Source: Prevotella sp. UBA3837
Lineage (GTDB): Bacteria > Bacteroidota > Bacteroidia > Bacteroidales > Bacteroidaceae
Direction of reading: 5' to 3'
Assembly (NCBI GenBank): GCA_002392835.1
Contig: DGHX01000186.1
Location: 7,591 to 49,677 of the forward strand
DNA length: 42,087 nt
The notes beneath the pieces are model-generated. The model did not search any database and was not told the origin of the DNA. It saw only the letters and a program-made list of their open reading frames with translations. Shown one piece after another: positions 36,440-42,087 of the stretch. The stretch's first letter is position 1. Every line of letters starts with the position of its first letter. The translations under genes and the position numbers were made by a program.

Positions 36440-39088
36440 ATGAAGCACGCTGTCCGCCGCATAGGTTTATCATTTATCATTTGTCATTTGTCATTTAGCC
36501 ACGCAGTGGCGCAAGACGTCACCGTGGGCTTCGACCTCAGCCAGGCGGGCCACCGCTTCAGCCCCACCTGGGGCCTGGACCTGGCCTGGCCCAGTGAGCA
36601 GAACCTGCGCAAGGGCATCAACCACATGGGCAAGGACAACGTGGGGGTGGGGCGCACCGCCTTCCGCTTCGACAAACCCCTCGTGGGCGATTCAGCCCTC
36701 GACGCCACCGTCATCGAGGCGATGCGCGACCGCGCCAACAAGTTCAACATCCACAGCACCACGCTGCCGCTCATCTTCACCGCCGACCAGGAGGCCGGGG
36801 CCGACGAGTACTTCGTCAAGAACAATGTCTGCAACACCGACCACTGGGCCACCATGATCAACAGCCACGTGCACTGGATGCAGAAGTACACGCGCCACCC
36901 TATCCTGGCCGTGTCGCCCTACAACGAGCCCGACTACTGGACTAAGGAGGAGGGGGCCACCGTGGCCAAGCAGTGGCAGCTGGCCAAGCAGCTCAAGGAG
37001 CAGTATCCGCGCTTCAGCGACATAGCGCTGGTGGGCGGCAACACGCTGAACAACGACAAGGCCCTGGAGTGGTACACCAACGGAAAGCAGTACTACGACT
37101 GGGGCAACACCCACCAGTTGGCTGGCTCCATGGCCAACTACATACGCTTCTTCCAGCAACTGGAACAGGACGGCAAGGTGGGCTATGCCGACGAGATGCA
37201 CAACGTGGGCGACGCCATGGTGGGACTGGAGTACGGACTGGACATCGGCATCTGGTGGGGCTTCGAGAGCCGCGCCCGAGGCGAGTTCTGCGACATCAGC
37301 CGCAACGGCGAGCGGCTGGCCTATGCCGAGCACCGCAACAACTGGACATCGGCCAGCGTATACCGGCACGACGACGGCCGCGTGAAGGCCTTCATAGGCA
37401 GCAGCGAGCGGCAGGCATACACCACAACCTATCAGTTTGTGTCGCTCGACCACGACGTCTATTTCGACGGCTATGGACCTACGCGCCAGTTCACCATTGA
37501 GATGCCCGGAGGCACTGGCTACCAGAAAGGACAGACCAACGCCGAGCGCGTAGTAGACATCACCTTCGGGCCCGACGTGGCTCCCATGCCCGTCACCGCC
37601 GGTACCTATAAGCTGGTGAACAAGGCCACGGGACTGGTCCTGGCCCTGCAGAACGGTAAGATAGTGATGCAGAAAGACCGCAAGCAGCGGCAGCAGCAGT
37701 GGACCGTCGAGCCCGTAGACCCACGCATCGGCGGCGACTACAGCTTCTACGACATACGCTCGGCCTACGACGGCAAGACGCGGCCCAACGTGCGCGACTT
37801 CTCCACGCTCGACCAGGCCGAGGTCATCGCCTACGGCGCAAACGAGCAGCCCACGTTGAACGAGCGCTGGTACTTAGAGTACGGCGGCGACGGCTACTAC
37901 TTCGTGCGCAACGGCGAGAGCGCCTTCTACCTGAACTCCGTCGCCGGCTCGAAGACCGAGGGCACCGCCGTGAACCAGCGCAAGCTGCAGACGGCCAATA
38001 CCCTCATAGCGCGCCAGCTGTGGCGCCTGCTGCCTGCCGACGTCGACATCGACGACCAGGCCCCCGCCGCCCCAACGGCCCTCACCGCCCAGGTGCTGCC
38101 CGCCGCCGTCAGCCTCAGCTGGCAACAGGAGCAGGCCGACGACCTGGCCGGCTGCATGGTGCTCAGGGCCGAGCTGACCGCCGACGGCGCAGAGCCACAG
38201 TGGAACACCATTGCCCGCGGAGCCCAGCAGCCTTATACCGACAACAGCGTCATGCCCGGACGTACCTATATATATAAGGTGCAGGCCCTGGACCATTCGC
38301 AGAACCGCAGCCAGGCCTCGCAGGAGGTGCAGGTCACCACGGCCGATGCACCGGCGCTGGTGGCCCGCTGGACCTTCGACGGCTCCCTCAGCGATGCCAG
38401 CGGCAATGCCTTCACCGCCACGCAGGCTGACGAGCCCACCTTCGTCGACGGGCACGACGGCCAGGACGGACAGGCGCTGAGCCTGAAGCGGCAGTACGTA
38501 CAGCTGCCTGCCACCATCGTCAAGGGCGACGAGCTCACCGTGGCCCTATGGGTGAACCTGCGCAACAACGCGCAGTGGCAGCGCCTCTTCGATTTCGGCT
38601 ACGACACCCAGCACTACCTCTTCCTCACGCCCGTCAGCGGCAGCAACAAGATGCGGCTGGCCCTGCGCAATGGCGGCGACGAGCAGGTGCTCGACTGCCC
38701 CGACCAGCTGACGGCACTGAAGTGGCGCCACGTGGCCGTGACCATAGCCGATGGCACCGCCACCATCTACGTCGATGGGCAGCAGGTGGCGCAGAAGGGC
38801 GGCTTCACCATCAGCCCCACCGACGTGCACCCCGTGCTCTGCTACCTGGGCCGCAGCCAGTACATCAGTGACCCGCTGCTCAGCGCCTGGCTGCAGGACG
38901 TGCGCATCTACAGCCACGCACTCACCGCCACCGAGGTGCAGCAGGCCATGAGCACCACATCGGCTGTCTGTCCTCCCTCTACCCTCCACCCCTCCCCCTC
39001 CTCCGTCTACACCCTTGACGGCATCAGACAGCAGCAGGCACGGCGCGGGCTGAACATCATCGACGGACAGCTGCGCGTGGTGGAGTAA
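36440..39088 (+). CDS. Secreted clan GH-A hydrolase with ricin-type, FN3 and LamG-like modules
   Basis: The 882-residue product has a signal peptide whose core GLSFIICHLSFS comes from a 7-bp DNA repeat. Residues about 30-380 form a GH-A/GH30-like catalytic domain with 'VSPYNEPDYW' (acid/base Glu, about 161) and 'YADEMHNVGDAM' (candidate nucleophile Glu, about 251). A ricin/CBM13-like lectin follows (about 385-530, 'YKLVNKATGLVLAL'), then a fibronectin III module (about 540-635) and a concanavalin-like LamG_3 module (about 640-830, 'LVARWTFDGSLSDASGNAF'). The end, 'VYTLDGIRQ...', resembles the tail of the previous gene. It lies 66 bases downstream of that gene, so the two are probably one operon. 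Exact substrate unknown. Confidence 0.83.
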   Translation: MKHAVRRIGLSFIICHLSFSHAVAQDVTVGFDLSQAGHRFSPTWGLDLAWPSEQNLRKGINHMGKDNVGVGRTAFRFDKPLVGDSALDATVIEAMRDRANKFNIHSTTLPLIFTADQEAGADEYFVKNNVCNTDHWATMINSHVHWMQKYTRHPILAVSPYNEPDYWTKEEGATVAKQWQLAKQLKEQYPRFSDIALVGGNTLNNDKALEWYTNGKQYYDWGNTHQLAGSMANYIRFFQQLEQDGKVGYADEMHNVGDAMVGLEYGLDIGIWWGFESRARGEFCDISRNGERLAYAEHRNNWTSASVYRHDDGRVKAFIGSSERQAYTTTYQFVSLDHDVYFDGYGPTRQFTIEMPGGTGYQKGQTNAERVVDITFGPDVAPMPVTAGTYKLVNKATGLVLALQNGKIVMQKDRKQRQQQWTVEPVDPRIGGDYSFYDIRSAYDGKTRPNVRDFSTLDQAEVIAYGANEQPTLNERWYLEYGGDGYYFVRNGESAFYLNSVAGSKTEGTAVNQRKLQTANTLIARQLWRLLPADVDIDDQAPAAPTALTAQVLPAAVSLSWQQEQADDLAGCMVLRAELTADGAEPQWNTIARGAQQPYTDNSVMPGRTYIYKVQALDHSQNRSQASQEVQVTTADAPALVARWTFDGSLSDASGNAFTATQADEPTFVDGHDGQDGQALSLKRQYVQLPATIVKGDELTVALWVNLRNNAQWQRLFDFGYDTQHYLFLTPVSGSNKMRLALRNGGDEQVLDCPDQLTALKWRHVAVTIADGTATIYVDGQQVAQKGGFTISPTDVHPVLCYLGRSQYISDPLLSAWLQDVRIYSHALTATEVQQAMSTTSAVCPPSTLHPSPSSVYTLDGIRQQQARRGLNIIDGQLRVVE
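36461..36513 (+). repeat. Signal-peptide repeat block in the 36440 hydrolase
   Basis: ATAGG is followed by tandem TTTATCA/TTTGTCA and by the hairpin GCCACGCAGTGGC. It is almost identical to 19536-19589, but the hairpin arms differ in a compensatory way (GCCAC/GTGGC here, GCCCC/GGGGC there). Confidence 0.75.
38968..39005 (+). repeat. CT-rich repeat before the second C-terminal tail
   Basis: A degenerate CCTCCACCC-type tract encodes PPSTLHPSPSS directly before 'VYTLDG'. It occupies the same place as the repeat at 36232-36273 in the preceding gene. Confidence 0.65.
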
Positions 39089-39149
39089 CTTTTTCCGCAC
39101 GAATAGCATAACAAAGAAACAGTAAGTTGTTATAGTGAGGATGAACGAA

Positions 39150-39193
39150 GGGCGGAAAACCTGAGTCGATTTTGTCGGCTTGGTTTTCCGCCC
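39150..39193 (+). terminator. Hairpin after the hydrolase operon
   Basis: GGGCGGAAAACC (39150-39161) and GGTTTTCCGCCC (39182-39193) pair perfectly over 12 bases around a 20-base loop. The T-tract downstream is poor, so efficiency is uncertain. Confidence 0.6.
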
Positions 39194-39239
39194 CTATAAT
39201 GATGCTGTGTAGGAACCTCTACTTATGGGTTGCATGCCT

Positions 39240-39326
39240 CTACATTTTTCCGGTTCCGTTGCACAACGCACATTTCCCGTTATGGTTGGAGGCGCAGTTA
39301 GGACAGGTATGACGGCCACTTCCAAA
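39240..39326 (-). pseudogene. Remnant of a DnaJ-type zinc-finger protein
   Basis: On the minus strand an open stretch of 28 codons ends TCPNCASNHNGKCALCNGTG plus KM and a TAG stop. This is the CxxC...G.CxxCxGTG pattern of DnaJ-like zinc fingers. In-frame stops directly upstream (39327-39329) and no start codon mean that only the 3' end of a gene is left. The rest of the 39089-39478 gap shows no gene. Confidence 0.4.
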
Positions 39327-39449
39327 CTACTATTAAAATGGAAAGAAAAGAAACAAAAAAGACCACCCATCTTACAAAGGAATAAAGTCCTATAGTTTAA
39401 AAGATGTGTTAAATTAGGAGGGGATAAACATACTTTCGAAGAAAAATCG

Positions 39450-39457
39450 TATATTTG
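39450..39457 (+). promoter_or_regulatory. -7 element for the WYL regulator
   Basis: TATATTTG matches TAnnTTTG. The chosen ATG at 39479 follows at a short distance; an alternative in-frame ATG at 39455 lies inside the element. Confidence 0.55.
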
Positions 39458-39478
39458 CACAATCAAGATATTCGAAGT

Positions 39479-40384
39479 ATGACAACCTACACAAAATTCA
39501 AGGAATACATCTGGCTGGTAAACACCATCTATCAAGCCAGAAGCATTACGCTCGCAGAGATTAACGAGAAGTGGCTGCAGACAGAAATGAGCGAGGGAAT
39601 CCCATTGTCGCGAACAACCTTCCATCGCCATCGTATTGCCATTGAGGAAATCTTTGGCCTCTTCATTGAGTGCAACAAGAAGAATGGCAATAAGTATTAT
39701 ATAGGCAATGATTACGTTCTTCGTGAAGACTCTGTACAGAACTGGATGCTATCTACACTTAGCGTTAGCAATATGCTGGGCGAGTGCCAGGGTCTCAACC
39801 ATCGTATTCTGCTGGAGAATGTGCCTTATGGGGGAGAAATGTTGCAGCAAGTTATCAAGGCCATGAAAGAGAATCGCATGATCTCCTTGACCTATCGTAG
39901 ATACGGCTCACCAGATACTGGCTCCTACCAGTTAGCGCCCTATTGTGTAAAGTTGTTCCATCAGCGTTGGTATCTGTTGGCCTGTTTCGAAAGCGGACTG
40001 AAAAGTGTGTATGCGTTTGACCGTATAGGAAGTGTTGAGATTCTCGAACAGAAGTTCAAGATAGACGAGGACTTCGATGCCGCAGATTATTTTAGCGACA
40101 GTTATGGCATTGTAGTGGCCGAGAATGTTGAGGTGGAGCGGATTGTTATTCGAGCCTTTGGTTATGAACCTTACTATCTACGGGATTTACCTTTACACCA
40201 TACTCAACGGGAAATTAACAGCACAGACGAATATTCGGACTTTGAACTAAGGCTCCGTCCCACGTCCGAATTCAAGGCGCAATTGATGTCTCGTGGTCAA
40301 TGGATAGAGGTCTTGGAGCCACAATCTTTGGCTGACGAAATCGTCGAATGGCACAATAATGCCATAAAACGATACGAGAAGTGA
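39479..40384 (+). CDS. WYL-domain transcriptional regulator
   Basis: The 301-residue product starts MTTYTKFKEYIWLVNTIYQ. Residues about 1-75 look like a helix-turn-helix domain ('ITLAEINEKWL', 'SRTTFHRHRIAIEEIFG'). A WYL ligand-sensing domain spans about 120-190 ('LTYRRYGSPDTGSYQLAPYCVKLFHQRWYLLACFE', 'YAFDRIGSVEIL') and a C-terminal WCX-like domain follows. WYL proteins of this layout often repress defence or stress genes and bind nucleic acids or nucleotides. It is the first gene of an AT-rich run of accessory genes; whether it controls the genes after it is inferred from position only. Confidence 0.88.
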   Translation: MTTYTKFKEYIWLVNTIYQARSITLAEINEKWLQTEMSEGIPLSRTTFHRHRIAIEEIFGLFIECNKKNGNKYYIGNDYVLREDSVQNWMLSTLSVSNMLGECQGLNHRILLENVPYGGEMLQQVIKAMKENRMISLTYRRYGSPDTGSYQLAPYCVKLFHQRWYLLACFESGLKSVYAFDRIGSVEILEQKFKIDEDFDAADYFSDSYGIVVAENVEVERIVIRAFGYEPYYLRDLPLHHTQREINSTDEYSDFELRLRPTSEFKAQLMSRGQWIEVLEPQSLADEIVEWHNNAIKRYEK

Positions 40385-40426
40385 AAAAAATCAAAGGCTG
40401 TTCCATGATTTGAAACAATCTCCCGT

Positions 40427-40522
40427 TATCTTTGCACTGTCATTTTGGATGTCGGTCCACCGAAGTGCCTCGGCCCGATGCTGAAGAATGATCTGGAGGC
40501 AGACTGGTACTAGTGCTGCCTC
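40427..40522 (+). promoter_or_regulatory. Promoter element and structured leader before the zinc-ribbon gene
   Basis: TATCTTTG (40427-40434) is a good -7 element. The leader of about 110 bases contains the hairpin GAGGCAG (40496-40502) / CTGCCTC (40516-40522), extended by ACT/AGT with a one-base bulge, followed by TTACTATTTG. A second GC-rich segment with 'CGGTCCACCGAAGTGCCTCGG' lies before it. It could be an attenuator or simply a structured 5' untranslated region. Confidence 0.45.
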
Positions 40523-40553
40523 TTACTATTTGTATAACAAAATATAAAAAGTT

Positions 40554-40763
40554 ATGGCACAGTTATATACAGTAAAATGCCCTAAATGCGGAACGGTGTT
40601 CAGTGTTCCAAAAGGAGTGTTTATGAGTTGGGACTTTTCGAAGCCAATTCCTGTCGAATTACGGGAAGAAACGCCTTTTAAATGCCCAAATTGTAATCAT
40701 ACAATGTGCGTTCGAGATGAACAATTCAGAAAATGCATTGTAGATGTTATTTATGCTGATTGA
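40554..40763 (+). CDS. Small zinc-ribbon protein
   Basis: The 69-residue product has two cysteine knuckles, 'VKCPKCGTVF' (near residue 8) and 'FKCPNCNHTM' (near residue 43), the spacing of a zinc ribbon. Between them is an unrecognised 'MSWDFSKPIPVELREETP'. No signal peptide. It lies 12 bases upstream of the next gene and is probably cotranscribed with it. Function is unknown; nucleic-acid or protein binding is the usual role of such ribbons. Confidence 0.72.
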   Translation: MAQLYTVKCPKCGTVFSVPKGVFMSWDFSKPIPVELREETPFKCPNCNHTMCVRDEQFRKCIVDVIYAD

Positions 40764-40775
40764 TTTGTTTTAGAA

Positions 40776-41675
40776 ATGATGGATAGGCAGTTGGATAACG
40801 ACAAGTTGCGCTCGATGATTTCTCGCTGCGGATGGACGTTTGCAAAAACGATGCCATTTGCACCGCATGAGTATATCGTGAAAGACAAGTGTTCGCTGAC
40901 AACGGAGGAATTCGAGTATTTCGTCTGTATGCAACGTGAGCATGGCGTGAAAGAACGTTGGGGGAAGTACAATCATCCCTATCTCTATATTGATGATTAC
41001 AAGTACTGGACGATGGGGGCACCCATGGAAGAGACCACCGTCATCAATCGTGCCAAAACGAGTGCAGTCAACGATGTTCATCAACTATATGAAGGAATAA
41101 ACAATGGAGGAGAAAAGACAATGGGATATGTAGACGAATACATACATAAGCAATTGGGTCTGGTGGCAGATAAAAAGAGCTTTAACATTGAGTTGATAAA
41201 TGGCAGGCTGAAAGAGATTGCTGATTGCGTCAGTCATCTGGAGCGCATTCGGAATAATTATGCCTGCGAGGTAATGGCGGAGTGGAGCGGTCGCCTCTCT
41301 GCTGACTTCCCAGAATGTAAGAAAGTGGAGGATATTCGTCCTGGCAACGTTATCTATACGGGAATCGTTATTCCATATAAGGACGTTCCAGAAGCCATAA
41401 CCATCCGCATACAAATGGAAAACAGGAGTTTGTATTATGGTTTGACCTATTTGCCTGCTATGAAGGAGAAACGGGCTGAAATGCAAGAAGCAATGAGTTT
41501 TATCAATAGCAATGTAGATTTCATTAAAGGTAGCGATTGGCTGTATTACAAGTTCACATCGTATGAAGATGGTTATGAGAACCTAAGGAAATTGATCGTA
41601 AAAATGGTTCACAAAGCCAATGATATACTTCAGCCCGTACAAGAAGCAGCATTGATTCCATACTTAAAAGACTAA
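40776..41675 (+). CDS. Unrecognised two-part protein in accessory cluster
   Basis: The 299-residue product has an N-terminal part (about 1-95) with 'GWTFAKTMPFAPHEYIVKDKC', 'EFEYFVCMQREHGVKERWGKYNHPYLYIDDYKYWTMG' and 'TTVINRAK'. I have seen this aromatic-rich module at the N-terminus of various accessory proteins, but I cannot name the family. The C-terminal part (about 115-299) is helical at first ('LKEIADCVSHLERIRNNYA') and then alpha/beta, with 'WSGRLSADFPECKKVEDIRPGNV' and 'GSDWLYYKFTSYEDGYENLRKL'. No signal peptide or membrane segment. Starts at 40776 or 40779 are both possible. Confidence 0.7.
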   Translation: MMDRQLDNDKLRSMISRCGWTFAKTMPFAPHEYIVKDKCSLTTEEFEYFVCMQREHGVKERWGKYNHPYLYIDDYKYWTMGAPMEETTVINRAKTSAVNDVHQLYEGINNGGEKTMGYVDEYIHKQLGLVADKKSFNIELINGRLKEIADCVSHLERIRNNYACEVMAEWSGRLSADFPECKKVEDIRPGNVIYTGIVIPYKDVPEAITIRIQMENRSLYYGLTYLPAMKEKRAEMQEAMSFINSNVDFIKGSDWLYYKFTSYEDGYENLRKLIVKMVHKANDILQPVQEAALIPYLKD

Positions 41676-41758
41676 AGATGTAATAAGAATGGATAATGGT
41701 GAGTGCAATTGAAACAGATTGGTTGTATTTGCATTATAAGTTATAAAACGATAAGAAC

Positions 41759-42087
41759 ATGGTAAACGGAGAGAAACTGACAGGTATTCCTGTTAATTAC
41801 AGAAAGTTCTATTTGGATTATTCTAATGATCCAGAGAAGCGTGGATGGCATCGCGAAGATGTTGAGTATGTTTTGAAATGCATTCAGAATGACACCTTGG
41901 AACCTTCTGAATTCTCATGCACAGAAGCAGAATTGTATAATTCTATTGGTGGCTTCTTTGAGGATGGCGTATGTGTAAAACCAGACATTAATCTCGCAGT
42001 CTTTTGGTATGAGAAGGCTGTTGAACTTGGTGATGATCTGGCTCGTAGTAATCTTGCTGATATTTTGGCGCAGATGAAAACTTCCGT
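41759..42087 (+). CDS. Sel1-repeat protein, cut by the window end
   Basis: An open frame from ATG 41759 runs to the end of the window without a stop (109 codons). It begins MVNGEKLTGIPVNYRKF. From about residue 57 it shows a Sel1-like repeat: 'AELYNSIGGFFEDGVCVKPD', then 'INLAVFWYEKAVELGDDLARSNLADIL'. Sel1 repeats form helical scaffolds for protein-protein contacts. It is preceded by an 83-base gap after the previous gene, with no clear promoter. Confidence 0.72.
   Translation, partial: MVNGEKLTGIPVNYRKFYLDYSNDPEKRGWHREDVEYVLKCIQNDTLEPSEFSCTEAELYNSIGGFFEDGVCVKPDINLAVFWYEKAVELGDDLARSNLADILAQMKTS

Noticed and set aside
39089..39478. tRNA or other stable RNA gene in the gap after the hydrolase operon
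   Set aside because: No cloverleaf or CCA-type end was seen; the only structures are a terminator-like hairpin and a zinc-finger remnant.

Overview
The window looks like a chromosomal segment of a Bacteroidales bacterium, most likely a Prevotella-type (Prevotellaceae) species. The support is: promoters of the Bacteroidetes type (TAnnTTTG near -7, sometimes TTTG about 20 bases upstream), no Shine-Dalgarno pattern, the trp gene order B-E-G-D-C-F-A, large secreted pectinases with C-terminal tails of the 'VYNMQGMRV...GLYIIGGKKVVR' kind, and DUF1573 and YifB homologues of the Bacteroidetes type. Most of the window is GC-rich. AT-richer stretches at about 2.1-3.1 kb, 9.5-11.1 kb and 39.2-42.1 kb look like accessory or acquired DNA.

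Layout. 0.2-2.0 kb: a DUF1573 protein and a secreted GH105 hydrolase (minus strand). 2.16-3.08 kb: a compact three-gene cassette (DUF3791 / DUF3990 / DUF3791-like) joined by ATGA overlaps; the middle protein looks like an ADP-ribosyltransferase fold. 3.1-6.5 kb: a secreted M16 peptidase and tsaE. 6.5-7.0 kb: a non-coding palindromic element. 7.0-9.5 kb: an outer-membrane protein with a possible upstream small ORF, and divergent yifB. 9.5-11.2 kb: a DinD-RhuM fusion gene between 18-bp direct repeats at the 3' end of yifB, followed by a truncated rubredoxin. 11.3-13.2 kb: ftsZ and a companion gene. 13.3-24.8 kb: a pectin-degradation operon (three-module GH28/GH105/six-hairpin enzyme, PL1 pectate lyase, CE8 pectin methylesterase) without SusC/SusD. 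25.0-25.2 kb: a second copy of the palindromic element. 25.3-32.4 kb: the complete trp operon trpBEGDCFA, preceded by a promoter, a leader peptide with three consecutive Trp codons and an attenuator. 32.7-39.1 kb: two secreted multidomain glycoside hydrolases. 39.2-42.1 kb: a WYL-domain regulator, a zinc-ribbon protein, an unrecognised protein and a Sel1-repeat protein cut by the window end, resembling the edge of a defence or accessory island.

How the genes work together. The pectin genes form a pathway: de-esterification (CE8), backbone cleavage (PL1, GH28) and removal of unsaturated end sugars (GH105), with a second GH105 enzyme at 0.8-2.0 kb. The trp operon encodes chorismate-to-tryptophan synthesis, and its leader can form mutually exclusive structures of the classic ribosome-mediated attenuation type.

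The most unusual feature is a set of short palindromic or tandem repeats inserted in frame into otherwise ordinary proteins. TrpE has two large palindromic inserts and TrpF has one of the same family. A short stem-GGAAA-stem hairpin family occurs in TrpF and in the three-module pectinase. Two unrelated enzymes have signal peptides built from the same 7-bp tandem repeat plus a hairpin whose arms differ by compensatory changes. A 21-bp CTCCACCC-type repeat is inserted into TsaE and before the C-terminal tails of two secreted hydrolases. With the two larger non-coding palindromic elements, this suggests a genome colonised by several families of small hairpin elements that tolerate or exploit insertion inside reading frames, comparable in concept to Rickettsia palindromic elements.
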